Shown piece after piece: positions 1 to 8,239 of a stretch of 64,000 bases of DNA (positions are counted from its first letter, which is position 1; each line of letters begins with the position of its first letter). Below the pieces are notes generated by a model that was given only the letters and a program-made list of their open reading frames with translations, did no database searches and was not told the DNA's origin. Source of the stretch: JAVEDQ01 sp963783105. GTDB lineage: Bacteria; Actinomycetota; Actinomycetes; Frankiales; Frankiaceae. The DNA is taken from positions 372,001-436,000 of the forward strand of contig CAWAMI010000004.1 in the NCBI GenBank assembly GCA_963783105.1. The letters run 5' to 3'. The position numbers were made by a program, and so were the translations under genes.

Positions 1-506
1 CCCGACGCCAACGCCGAGGTCGCCAAGGTCGCCCGCCTGCTCGAGGAGGGGCGGGGCTACGCCGGCGTCGAGTACGGCTTCATCAGCCTCGCCGAGCCGG
101 GCGTGCCGGCCGCGCTGGAGCGGTGCCGGAGGCTCGGGGCGCAACGGATCGTCGTCGTCCCCTACTTCCTGTTCTCCGGCGTGCTGCCGGACAGGGTCGT
201 CGAGCAGTCGCAGGCGTTCGCCGCCGACCATCCCGAGCTCGACGTCCGGGTCGCCGGGCTGCTCGGCGCGACCCCGGAGCTCGCCGACCTGGTCCTCGAG
301 CGCTACGCCGAGATCCAGCGCGGGGACCTGCGGAGCAACTGCGACACGTGCCTCTACCGGGTCGCGCTGCCCGGCTTCGAGCACCGGGTGGGCGCGCCGC
401 AGACGCCGCACGACCACCCGGACGACCCGACCGACCCGCACGCGGGCACGGGCACTCGCACGGGCACGGGCACGGGCACCATTCCCACGGACCGGCGCAT
501 GGCTGA
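1..506 (+). CDS. cbiX: Sirohydrochlorin cobaltochelatase (CbiX type), 5' end outside window, C-terminal frameshift
   Basis: This inserts cobalt or iron into sirohydrochlorin at the start of the cobalamin/siroheme branch. The reading frame is open from base 1, so the N-terminus lies upstream. The visible part has the family pattern FISLAEPGVPAALERC, then IVVVPYFLFSGVLPDRV and NCDTCLYR near the end of the fold. After about position 445 the frame reads a meaningless Gly/Thr run into cobC. One base out of phase, the same DNA encodes a His-rich tail (HGHSHGHGHGHHSHG) ending at TGA 504-506, which is what CbiX proteins normally carry. I therefore place the true end at 506 and infer a missing base in the GGGCAC repeat. 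cobC starts at 499, overlapping this stop. Confidence 0.8.
   Translation, partial: RRQRRGRQGRPPARGGAGLRRRRVRLHQPRRAGRAGRAGAVPEARGATDRRRPLLPVLRRAAGQGRRAVAGVRRRPSRARRPGRRAARRDPGARRPGPRALRRDPARGPAEQLRHVPLPGRAARLRAPGGRAADAARPPGRPDRPARGHGHSHGHGHGHHSHGPAHG
444..479 (+). repeat. Hexanucleotide GGGCAC-type tandem repeat
   Basis: Six 6-base units (GGGCAC, with one TCGCAC variant) encode the His/Gly tail of CbiX when read in the proper phase. The upstream cbiX frame does not match this phase, so the repeat is the likely place of the single-base slip. Confidence 0.7.
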
Positions 507-1596
507 CCCGTTCCGCTCCTCCCACGCCGACCCGCTCCGCTGGCACGGCGACCGGGAGGTCGCTCCCGGCCTCCTCGACGCCGCCGTCAACGTGCGGCTG
601 CCCGCGCCGCCGCCGTGGCTCGCGGAGCGCATCGCCGCGGCGCTGGACGACCTCGGGAGCTATCCCGACGCGACCTCCGCCCGTCGGGCCGTGGCCGACC
701 GGCACGCCCGCCCCGAGTCGGAGGTCCTGCTCACCGCTGGCGCCGCCGAGGCGTTCGTCCTGCTCGCCCGCGCGCTGCGCCCGCGCCGCGCGGTCTGCAT
801 CCACCCGTCGTTCACCGAGCCGGAGGCCGCCCTCGCCGCGGCGGGCATCGAGGTCGACCGCGTCGTGCTCGAGCCGCCCTACCGGCTCGACCCCCACTCG
901 GTCTCCACACTGATCCCCGTCGACGCCGACCTCGTCGTCCTCGGCAACCCGACCAACCCCACATCGGTGCTGCACCCCGCCGACGTCGTCCGCGGCCTGC
1001 TGCGCCCCGGCCGCGTCGTGCTGGTCGACGAGGCCTTCGCCGACTTCACGCCGGGGGAGCCGGAGAGCCTCGCGTCCGCCCGGCTGCCCGGGCTCGTCGT
1101 CGTGCGCAGCCTGACGAAGATGTGGGGGCTCGCCGGCCTCCGCGTCGGCTACCTGCTCGGCCCGGCGGAGCTGGTCGACGCCTGTGCCGCCGCGCAGCCC
1201 GCCTGGTCGGTCTCGTCGCCGGCGCTGGTCGCCGCCGCGGCCTGCTCGACGCCCGTGGCCGTGGCCGAGGCGGACGCGGCGGCGGCGGAGCTGGCAGTCG
1301 AGCGGCAGAGGCTGGTCCGCCGGATCGTCGGGCTGCCGGGCATGGACGTGGTCGGCGGTAGCGCCGCACCCTTCCTGCTCCTGCGCGCCGACGGCGGGGA
1401 GCGTCTCCGGCTCCGCCTGCGCGAACTCGGCGTGGCCGTGCGCAGATGCGACACGTTCCCCGGCCTCACCGCCGACCACCTCCGGGTCGCCGCGCGCGAT
1501 CCGGCCCACAACGCAGCCGTGGCCGATGCGCTGGCCGCCGCAATCCCGCCCACCGACCGTCGCGTCGACGTCTCGTACTCGCAGGAGATCGCATGA
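499..1596 (+). CDS. cobC: Threonine-phosphate decarboxylase-like / Rv2231c-type PLP aminotransferase CobC
   Basis: A fold-type I PLP enzyme of the cobalamin pathway, forming the aminopropanol-type linker precursor. I start it at ATG 499 (MADPFRSSHADPLRWHGD), which overlaps the cbiX stop, rather than reading it fused to cbiX. The product is about 365 residues. Visible motifs are NPTNPTSVL (cofactor/substrate loop), VLVDEAFADF (Asp pairing with the pyridine nitrogen) and SLTKMWGLAGLRVGY with the Schiff-base lysine near residue 207. The stop overlaps the cobT start (ATGA at 1593), so translation is probably coupled. The family includes histidinol-phosphate aminotransferase-like enzymes, but the neighbours make CobC most likely. 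Confidence 0.87.
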   Translation: MADPFRSSHADPLRWHGDREVAPGLLDAAVNVRLPAPPPWLAERIAAALDDLGSYPDATSARRAVADRHARPESEVLLTAGAAEAFVLLARALRPRRAVCIHPSFTEPEAALAAAGIEVDRVVLEPPYRLDPHSVSTLIPVDADLVVLGNPTNPTSVLHPADVVRGLLRPGRVVLVDEAFADFTPGEPESLASARLPGLVVVRSLTKMWGLAGLRVGYLLGPAELVDACAAAQPAWSVSSPALVAAAACSTPVAVAEADAAAAELAVERQRLVRRIVGLPGMDVVGGSAAPFLLLRADGGERLRLRLRELGVAVRRCDTFPGLTADHLRVAARDPAHNAAVADALAAAIPPTDRRVDVSYSQEIA

Positions 1597-2711
1597 GTCC
1601 CCAGAACCCGCCCGAGCTCGCCGAGCTGCTGACCCGTGTCCGCCCCGCCGACGCCGAGGCGACGCGCCAGGCCCGGGAGTGGCAGGACCGGCTGACCAAG
1701 CCCAAGGGTTCCCTCGGCGTGCTCGAGGACGTCTCGGTCGCGCTCGCCGGGCTGGCGGGCAGTGTGCCGCCGCCCGTGCCGACGCCCGCCGCGGTCGCGG
1801 TCTTCGCCGCCGACACAGGCGTGCATGCGCAGGGAGTCACGCCGTGGCCGCAGGAGGTCACGGCCCAGATGGTCGGCAACTTCCTCGCCGGCGGCGCCGC
1901 CGTCAACGTCCTGGCCGCCCAGGTGGGCGCGCAGGTGACGGTCGTCGACGTCGGCGTCGCGACGGCCCTGCCCGTCGACGACGCGTCCGCGGAGGACCCG
2001 TCCGCTGAGGAGCCGGCGACGATCACCCGGCTCCGTCGCGCGCCGATCCGCGCCGGCAGCCGCGACTTCACCGTCACCCAGGCCCTCACCCGGCAGGAGG
2101 TGTTCGATGCCGTCCAGCTCGGCGCGTCGGTGGCGCGCGACCTGATCGACGACGGCGCCCGGTGCCTGCTGCCGGGGGACATGGGCATCGCGAACACGAC
2201 CCCGTCGGCCGCGCTCGTCGCCGTGTTCACCGGCTCCGACCCCGCGCTGGTCACCGGCCGCGGCACCGGGATCGACGACGCCACGCTGGACCGGAAGGTC
2301 GACGTCGTCCGCCGCGGTCTCGCCCTGCACACGCCCGATCCCGCAGACCCGATCGGCGTGCTGGCCGCTGTCGGCGGCCTGGAGCACGCCGCGCTCACCG
2401 GCTTCCTGCTCGAGGCGGCCGCGTCCCGGGTGCCCGTCGTCCTCGACGGGGTCACGACCGGTGCCGCCGCCCTCGCCGCGCGGGCCCTCGCGCCGGACGC
2501 GCCGGCGGCGTGGTTCGCCGGGCACCGCTCCGTCGAACCCGGCGCCGCCGCGACCCTGACCGCCCTCGGCCTGCGCCCGCTGCTCGATCTCGACCTCCGG
2601 CTCGGCGAGGGCAGCGGCGCCCTGCTCGCCCTCCCGCTCGTGCAGTCGGCCGCCCGGATCCTCGGCGGCATGGCGACCTTCGACGCGGCCGGTGTCAGCG
2701 AGAAGGCCTGA
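1593..2711 (+). CDS. cobT: Nicotinate-nucleotide--dimethylbenzimidazole phosphoribosyltransferase
   Basis: Makes alpha-ribazole phosphate, the lower-ligand nucleotide of cobalamin, from nicotinate mononucleotide and dimethylbenzimidazole. The product is 372 residues, close to the usual 350-360. Recognisable parts are KPKGSLGVLE near the N-terminus, VFAADTGVHAQGVTPWPQ, GDMGIANTTPSAAL, and the C-terminal LGEGSGALLALPLV that carries the catalytic glutamate. A short Glu/Ala insertion (near residues 130-140) enlarges a surface loop. I start at ATG 1593 overlapping the cobC stop; the open frame extends further upstream but only through cobC sequence. Confidence 0.93.
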   Translation: MSPQNPPELAELLTRVRPADAEATRQAREWQDRLTKPKGSLGVLEDVSVALAGLAGSVPPPVPTPAAVAVFAADTGVHAQGVTPWPQEVTAQMVGNFLAGGAAVNVLAAQVGAQVTVVDVGVATALPVDDASAEDPSAEEPATITRLRRAPIRAGSRDFTVTQALTRQEVFDAVQLGASVARDLIDDGARCLLPGDMGIANTTPSAALVAVFTGSDPALVTGRGTGIDDATLDRKVDVVRRGLALHTPDPADPIGVLAAVGGLEHAALTGFLLEAAASRVPVVLDGVTTGAAALAARALAPDAPAAWFAGHRSVEPGAAATLTALGLRPLLDLDLRLGEGSGALLALPLVQSAARILGGMATFDAAGVSEKA

Positions 2712-2714
2712 GGC

Positions 2715-3956
2715 ATGTATCCGCTCGTGCTGCGCCTGACCGGCGTCCCCGTCACCGTCGTGGGTGGCGGCACGGTCGGGTCCCGTCGGCTGGCGGCCCT
2801 GCTCGAGGCCGGTGCGGACGTGCTCGTCGTCGCCCCCGAGCCGTCGCCCGAGATCGAGCGGCTCGCGGGGGAGGGAACCGTCCGGCTCGCCCGCCGCCCC
2901 TACGCGCCGGCCGACCTGGAGGGTGCGCGGCTGGTGCACGCCTGCACCGACGACGCGGCGGTGAACGCCGCCGTCGCCGCGGACGCCCACGCCCGGGGGC
3001 TGTGGTGCGTGCGGGCGGACGACGGGGCCGCGTCCGCGGCGGTGACCCCTGCGAGCGGTTCGGTCGACGAGCTGACGGTCGCCGTCACCGCCGGCGGTGA
3101 CCCGCGGCGGGCGCGGGACGTGCGGGACGCCGTCGTCGCCGGGCTGCGTGACGGCTCGCTGAGCGCCCCGGAGTACCGCGGCCGGCGCGGCAGGGTCGTC
3201 CTCGTCGGCGGCGGGCCGGGCGACCCGGACCTGCTCACGCTGCGGGCCGCACGGCTGCTGCGTCAGGCCGACGTCGTCGTCACCGATCGGCTCGGACCGC
3301 GGGCGATGCTCGACGAGCTGGCGCCGGGCGTCGAGGTGGTCGACGTCGGCAAGGTGCCGCGGGGGCCGGGTGCCCGCCAGGAGGAGATCAACCGCATCCT
3401 CGTGGAGCGGGCGTCGGCGGGTCAGTTCGTCGTCCGGCTCAAGGGGGGCGACCCGTTCATCTTCGGCCGCGGCGGCGAGGAGATGCTCGCCTGCGTCGAG
3501 GCCGGCATCGAGTGCGCGGTGGTGCCGGGCATCAGCAGCGCCGTCGCCGTGCCGGAGCTCGCCGGCATCCCGTTGACCCACCGCGGGGTCGCGCAGGAGT
3601 TCATCGTCGCGTCCGGGCACCTGCCGCCCGGACACGCGGGCTCGACGGTCGACTGGGCGCACCTCGGCACGAGCCGGGCCACGCTGGTGCTGCTGATGGC
3701 GGTGGACAACCTGCCGCACATCGCGGTCGCGCTGCTCGAGGCCGGACGCGATCCGGCGACGCCGGTCGCCTGCATCCAGGACGGAGCGATGCCCGGCGAG
3801 CGCGTGATCGTGGCGGAGCTGGCCTCGGTGGCGGACGAGGCGAAGGCGGCGGAACTGGCCGCCCCCGCGATCGTGGTCGTCGGCGACGTGGTGCGGCTCC
3901 GGAGCCAGGTCGGGGCGGACCGGAACCCGGCCTCCGGGAACCGGGTGGAGCTGTAG
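2715..3956 (+). CDS. cobA: Siroheme synthase-type fusion: precorrin-2 dehydrogenase plus uroporphyrinogen-III C-methyltransferase
   Basis: Two domains are visible. Residues about 1-150 form a Rossmann NAD-binding domain (VVGGGTVGSRR) like the CysG-B/Met8p precorrin-2 dehydrogenase. Residues about 158-400 are the SAM-dependent uroporphyrinogen-III methyltransferase, with VLVGGGPGDPDLLTLRAARLL, RLKGGDPFIFGRGGEE, VPGISSAVAVPELAGIPLTH and the C-terminal AAPAIVVVGDVV. It converts uroporphyrinogen III to precorrin-2 and on to sirohydrochlorin, the substrate of the CbiX encoded upstream. It follows cobT by 3 bases, so the four genes look like one operon. Siroheme and cobalamin roles cannot be separated from sequence; cysG is an equally common name. 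Confidence 0.9.
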   Translation: MYPLVLRLTGVPVTVVGGGTVGSRRLAALLEAGADVLVVAPEPSPEIERLAGEGTVRLARRPYAPADLEGARLVHACTDDAAVNAAVAADAHARGLWCVRADDGAASAAVTPASGSVDELTVAVTAGGDPRRARDVRDAVVAGLRDGSLSAPEYRGRRGRVVLVGGGPGDPDLLTLRAARLLRQADVVVTDRLGPRAMLDELAPGVEVVDVGKVPRGPGARQEEINRILVERASAGQFVVRLKGGDPFIFGRGGEEMLACVEAGIECAVVPGISSAVAVPELAGIPLTHRGVAQEFIVASGHLPPGHAGSTVDWAHLGTSRATLVLLMAVDNLPHIAVALLEAGRDPATPVACIQDGAMPGERVIVAELASVADEAKAAELAAPAIVVVGDVVRLRSQVGADRNPASGNRVEL

Positions 3957-3967
3957 CGCAGCGTGCC

Positions 3968-4009
3968 CTGAACCGGTTGGACCGCCCCCGGACGGTCCAA
4001 CCGGTTCAG
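3968..4009. terminator. Perfect 17-bp inverted repeat between convergent genes
   Basis: Arms CTGAACCGGTTGGACCG (3968-3984) and its exact complement (3993-4009) flank an 8-base loop. It lies 11 bases after the cobA stop and 80 bases beyond the end of the convergent fadR-type gene. There is no U-tract, which is common in actinobacteria. It can act as a bidirectional terminator. Confidence 0.75.
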
Positions 4010-4089
4010 CGACAGCGCAGCGGCAACTGCGGGCGGGAGGAGGGGCTCAGCCGAGCAGGCTCAGCTGAGGTGCTGCAGGCTGGTGCCTG

Positions 4090-4905
4090 TCAGCCCAGGA
4101 GGTCGAGCACGTTGCGGGTGCCGAGCCCGCTGGTCACGTACTCGTCCGCCGCGGCGAGGTGGGTCGACCAGCAGCTGGCCGCCGCCTCGGCGTCGCCGGC
4201 CTCGATCGCGGCGAGCACCGCCTCGTGCGCCTTCTGGCCCTTGCGGGCTGCGCGCCGCGCGGTGCCGCTGGAGCTGGACTGCACCGCCATCGTCGTGTTC
4301 GCCGTCTCGACGATGGACCGCATCATGCGGGTCAGCACGATGAGCGTCTGGTTGCCGGTCAGCTCGACGAGGACGGCATGGAAGGCGTCGTGAGCCGAGG
4401 TGATCGCGATCTCGTCGGCGCCGTTCTTCAGCGCGGCCTCACCCTCGGCGAGGCACTCGCGCAGCCGCGCCAGGTCCGCCTCGGTGTGCTTGCTCGCCAC
4501 CGTCGCGGCGCACGACGGCTCGATGAGCCCCGCCGCCTCGTACACGTCGGACAGCGTCGCGCCGCGGTGCTCGAGCACAAGACCCGCATAGCGGGCGGCC
4601 ACGTCGACGTCCGGCGTGTGCACGCGGGCGCCACCGTGGGCGCCGCGCCGAACGCTGATGAGGCCCTCGGCCTCCAGCACCCGGAACGCCTCGCGCAGCG
4701 TCGGACGGGAGACACCGAACTGGGCCATGAGCACGGCCTCGGGCGGCAACGCGTCGCCCTCGTGCAGCTCGCCGTGCACGATCTGCCGACGCAGATGCGC
4801 CGCCACCAATTCGGCGGTCTTCGGTACTCGAACACGCTGACCGACGCGACCGCCATCTGCGCCGAACATCACCCCGGCGTCGCGCGTTGGATTGACCAGT
4901 GCCAC
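4090..4905 (-). CDS. FadR/GntR-family transcriptional regulator
   Basis: A 271-residue regulator with an N-terminal winged helix of GntR type (IVHGELHEGDALPPEAVLMA, FGVSRPTLREAFRVLEAEGL, RRGAHGGARV; residues about 28-95) and an all-helical FCD ligand-binding domain (residues about 105-250). The FCD part keeps the Asp/His pattern that usually binds a metal and a carboxylate ligand (for example SAHDAFHAVLVELTGN and later helix HEAVLAAIEAGDAEAA). The ligand and targets are unknown. It is convergent with cobA and divergent from the channel gene. GntR regulators usually bind their own upstream region. Confidence 0.85.
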   Translation of the reverse strand: MALVNPTRDAGVMFGADGGRVGQRVRVPKTAELVAAHLRRQIVHGELHEGDALPPEAVLMAQFGVSRPTLREAFRVLEAEGLISVRRGAHGGARVHTPDVDVAARYAGLVLEHRGATLSDVYEAAGLIEPSCAATVASKHTEADLARLRECLAEGEAALKNGADEIAITSAHDAFHAVLVELTGNQTLIVLTRMMRSIVETANTTMAVQSSSSGTARRAARKGQKAHEAVLAAIEAGDAEAAASCWSTHLAAADEYVTSGLGTRNVLDLLG

Positions 4906-5466
4906 GCGTTCGCCTCCTTCCCTGTCAGGCGGCCCGCCACCGCCAACGGTAGGAGAGGACGACGTCAGGTTACCACTCTGGGTGACTTCATCTCATCCAA
5001 TTGCAGAATTGTGGACGGGCGACGGGGACCGGGCAGTTCGAACTAGTCCGTCGCGCCGCTGTTGATCTCCGAACTGCTCTGACCTGCGTCTTCTGCGCCC
5101 GGGCGACCCTGTTGGGGGTCGGAATTAAGCAGCTGATATAGGGGATATTCAGGCGGTCATGGCGGTGATAAGCCTCACCTGGACCCCGGGAACCAAGTGG
5201 GCAATAGAGGCAGATCGGGCGCAGACTGCTACGGAGCGTGATGACCGGCTCGCCGGTCCGTTTCCGGATGGCCCGCCACCGGTGCTGCATTTCGCGACGC
5301 CCGCCGAAGATCATTCTCAGGCGTTCTGGTGCGGGCCGGGTACGGGCCGCGTGTTCTCCGGACGACGGTGGGGCCGTCGGCGAGACTGACCCGGCGGGGC
5401 GCCCGATGCGCCCGACCAGCGGTGCCATTGCCGACCGAACAGAGCCGTGCCAGCCGAGGAGGGGTC
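4906..5466. other. 561-bp intergenic region between divergent genes
   Basis: Holds the divergent promoters of the FadR-type regulator and the channel gene. A short AT-richer stretch (about 5120-5145) stands out from the GC-rich background. I see no tRNA, no convincing riboswitch core and no coding pattern. The open frames here look like chance GC-rich frames. Confidence 0.5.
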
Positions 5467-7332
5467 GTGCCCGACGATCGGCTGACGTCCGGCCACGTCC
5501 TGGTGTGCGGCCTCACCGGCCTCGCCGTCCGCGTGGCGGAGCAGCTCCACCTGTCCGGCGTCGAATGCGTCGTGCTCGACGACGGCGCCCGGAGCCGTTC
5601 CGCCGAGCGGATCCGGGGGCGGTTGCGCGAGCTCGGTGTCCCGATCCGCGACGGTGTCGGCTCGCTCGACGCGCGGCTGCTCAACGGCGGGATCCGGGAC
5701 TCCCTCGCCGTCGTCGCGACCGGAGACAGCGACATCGACAACCTCGAGCTCGCGCTGCACGTGGCCGAGTTCGGCGAGCACATCCGGCTCGTCGTCCAGC
5801 TCAGCAACCCTCGGCTGCGACAGGAGCTGCGCGCAGCGCTGCCCTACGCGTGCGTCCTGTCGGTCGAGGAGACCGCGGGCCCGGGCTTCGTCGAGGCGTG
5901 CGTGCAGTCGAACGTGCTGCACGCCTTCCGGCTCGGCGAGCAGCCTCTCGAGGTCATCGACGTGCAGGTCGACCGGAAGTCGACGTGCCGTGAGCTGTTC
6001 GGCACCTTGACCCCGATCAGCGTCCGGCGCCTCGACCCGGACGAGCCGCTCGAGATCTGTCCCGGCCGCGACACCCGGGTCGGGCCGGGGGACCGGGTGA
6101 CGCTGCTGGGTCGTCCCGAGGACTTCGTCGCGGTTGGCGTGGGCACCGGCGACGACGAGGTGACCGCCTCGCTCGTGGCGCTGACGGCGGGCGAGATGCG
6201 CGAGACGAGACCGCCGGGCCGCACCGTCGCGGGGATGCTGCGCTCGGCGCGCGCGTCGGTCTCCGCGGTCTTCGGCGAGATCGACCGGCCGGTCCGGATC
6301 GCTGCGGTGCTGGTGCTGCTCATCGTGGTGGCGAGCACGCTGCTGCTCCGCCTCACCTACGAGAACAACTCGGTGACCGACGACCAGGGGCGTCCGATCG
6401 GCTTCGGCTGGCTGCAGGCGCTCTACTTCACGACCACCATCGTCGCGACGGTCGGGTTCGGCGACTTCAGCTTCGCCCGGGAGTCCGGGTGGCTCACCGC
6501 CTACGGCATCTTCCTCATCCTGGTCGGCGCCGCTGCGGTGGCGACCCTGTACGCGCTGGTGACCAACTTCGTGCTCAGCCAGCGGCTGGAGCAGGCCTTC
6601 GGCCGGAAGCGCGCCATCACCGCCCGGGGGCACATCCTCGTGGTCGGGCTCGGCAACATCGGGCTGTCGGTCGTGGAGGGTCTGCTGGCCATCGGTTGGG
6701 AGGTGGTGGTCGTCGAGAAGGACGCCCAGAACCGCAACCTCGGTGTCGCGCGCGCTCGCCGGGTTCCCGTCGTCATCGGCGACGCGACCAGCCCGACCGT
6801 GCTGCAGCAGGCCAACGTCGAAGAGGCGGCGGCCGTCGCGGTGATGACGAGCAGCGACCTCGCCAACGTCGAGTCGGCGCTGTCGGCGCGAGCCGCCTAC
6901 GCCGCCCGCCGGCCGACGGCGGAGCGTCTGCGGGTGGTGGTCCGGATCTTCGACAGCTCGCTCGCCGAGAAGGTGCAGAAGCGCTTCGGGGTGAGTGTCG
7001 TCCGCAGCGCCTCGGCGCTGGCGGCGCCGTGGTTCGTCGGTGCCGCGCTCGGCCACGACGTCGTCAGCACCTTCTACGCCCAGCGCCAGCCCTTCCTCGT
7101 CGCCCGGATGCGGGTGCACGCCGGCGGGGGCCTCGACGGTGCCGTGCTCTCGGAGATGGGGACCGGCCTGCGGATCGTGGCCGCGACCGACCCCGAGGAG
7201 GTCGGATCGGACGCCGCCGACTACGGCCTCACCCGCCACACCCGCCTGCGGGCGGGGGCGGAGGTGCTGGTCGTCGGCACCTATCAGCGGGTCATCGCGG
7301 CGTTCCGGGCCAACGAGCCGGTCGCTCGCTGA
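5467..7332 (+). CDS. Two-TM potassium channel with RCK (TrkA-N) domains before and after the pore
   Basis: The GTG at 5467 is chosen because GAGGAGG lies just upstream and the first Rossmann strand (SGHVLVCGLTGLAVRVAEQL) starts right after it; the product is 621 residues. Domain order: RCK/NAD-binding domain (about 8-130), a TrkA-C-like segment ending near residue 230, one membrane helix (AAVLVLLIVVASTLLL), the selectivity filter TVGFGD at residues 328-333, a second helix, then a second RCK domain (HILVVGLGNIGLSVVEGLL, about 390-520) and a C-terminal segment. The filter marks it as K+ selective. RCK domains usually sit only after the pore; the doubled arrangement suggests gating by two nucleotide or ion inputs. 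No partner gene is adjacent. Confidence 0.85.
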   Translation: MPDDRLTSGHVLVCGLTGLAVRVAEQLHLSGVECVVLDDGARSRSAERIRGRLRELGVPIRDGVGSLDARLLNGGIRDSLAVVATGDSDIDNLELALHVAEFGEHIRLVVQLSNPRLRQELRAALPYACVLSVEETAGPGFVEACVQSNVLHAFRLGEQPLEVIDVQVDRKSTCRELFGTLTPISVRRLDPDEPLEICPGRDTRVGPGDRVTLLGRPEDFVAVGVGTGDDEVTASLVALTAGEMRETRPPGRTVAGMLRSARASVSAVFGEIDRPVRIAAVLVLLIVVASTLLLRLTYENNSVTDDQGRPIGFGWLQALYFTTTIVATVGFGDFSFARESGWLTAYGIFLILVGAAAVATLYALVTNFVLSQRLEQAFGRKRAITARGHILVVGLGNIGLSVVEGLLAIGWEVVVVEKDAQNRNLGVARARRVPVVIGDATSPTVLQQANVEEAAAVAVMTSSDLANVESALSARAAYAARRPTAERLRVVVRIFDSSLAEKVQKRFGVSVVRSASALAAPWFVGAALGHDVVSTFYAQRQPFLVARMRVHAGGGLDGAVLSEMGTGLRIVAATDPEEVGSDAADYGLTRHTRLRAGAEVLVVGTYQRVIAAFRANEPVAR

Positions 7333-7344
7333 GGCCGGGAGCCG

Positions 7345-8076
7345 TCAGGTCAGCAGCAGGATGATGCCCACCGTCACGCCACCGATGACCACGACGAGGC
7401 GCAGCAGCCACGCCGGGATGCGGCGGGCCACCACCGCGCCGAGCGCGCCACCGACGACCGAGCCCAGCGCCACGAGCCCGGCCGCGCCCCAGGCGACCGA
7501 GCTGAACACGATGAACAGCACGGCCGCGATCCCGTTCACCAGCCCGGCGAGGACGTTCTTGGTGGCGTTCAGCCGCTGCAGGTCGTCGTCGACCAGCAGG
7601 CCGAGCAGCGCCAGCAGGATCACACCCTGGGCGGCGCCGAAGTAGCCGCCGTAGATGCCGGCGGCGAAGGTCAGCGGGGGCAGCAGCCAGCGCGCCTCAC
7701 GGGGAGCAGCCGTGGCGTCGCGGCGGTTCCGGAGCCGCTTGGTCAGCAGCGGTTGCACGCCCATGAGCAGAGCGGCGGCGATGACGAGGAACGGCACGAT
7801 CGCGCGGAAGGCGTCGGGTCGCGCCAGCAGCAGAAGACCGCCGGTGAGCCCGCCGAGCAGCGACGAGGCGCCGAGGCGCAGCAGCCGGTTCCGCTGTCCG
7901 CGCAGCTCCGCCCGATAGCCGTAGACCCCACTGGCGACGCCCGGCACGAGGCCGACGGTGTTGCTGACGTTCGCCACGATCGGCGAGTAGCCGACCGCGA
8001 GCAGCGTCGGGAAGGTCAGCAGCGTCCCCGAGCCGACGATGGTGTTGATCATCCCGGCGCCGAGTCCCGCCGCCAC
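7345..8076 (-). CDS. TauE/SafE (TSUP) family membrane permease
   Basis: A polytopic membrane protein of about 243 residues with the duplicated TSUP repeat: GLGAGMINTIVGSGTLLTF and SPIVANVSNTVGLVPG in the first half, and AGIYGGYFGAAQGVILLALL and LNATKNVLAGLVNGIAA in the second. TSUP proteins export sulfite, sulfoacetate or related organosulfur anions; the substrate here is unknown. The GTG at 8076 is a conservative start. Homologues usually begin several residues earlier, and the same frame continues upstream (SVLEALAI), with a possible CTG start at 8103. It is convergent with the channel gene, 12 bases apart. Confidence 0.85.
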   Translation of the reverse strand: MAAGLGAGMINTIVGSGTLLTFPTLLAVGYSPIVANVSNTVGLVPGVASGVYGYRAELRGQRNRLLRLGASSLLGGLTGGLLLLARPDAFRAIVPFLVIAAALLMGVQPLLTKRLRNRRDATAAPREARWLLPPLTFAAGIYGGYFGAAQGVILLALLGLLVDDDLQRLNATKNVLAGLVNGIAAVLFIVFSSVAWGAAGLVALGSVVGGALGAVVARRIPAWLLRLVVVIGGVTVGIILLLT

Positions 8077-8239
8077 GATGGCGAGGGCCTCGAGGACGCT
8101 CAGGGTCCACCGTCCGATCGGGAAGGAACCGGGACGAACCGGTCCACCGTGTGCGCGACCACGCTACCTGCGGGTGCTTCGGCAGATCTTGCTCCGTCCG
8201 GCCGCTGCAACACCCGTCGCGCGTGCCGAGGAGAAAGGT

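Noticed and set aside
103..1596. A single 497-residue CbiX-CobC fusion protein
   Set aside because: The linker is a repeat-derived Gly/Thr run; the normal CbiX His tail and stop are present in another phase and cobC has its own ATG at 499.
1149..3719. Very long minus-strand ORF opposite the cobalamin genes
   Set aside because: It lies opposite three recognisable enzymes; long antisense frames are common in GC-rich DNA and it has no domain-like sequence.
4906..5466. Riboswitch (for example c-di-AMP type) ahead of the K+ channel gene
   Set aside because: I could not match the conserved core elements; a covariance-model search (Infernal/Rfam) would be decisive.
5317..7239. Long minus-strand ORF opposite the channel gene
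   Set aside because: Arg/Asp-rich shadow with no motif; the plus strand encodes a clear channel.
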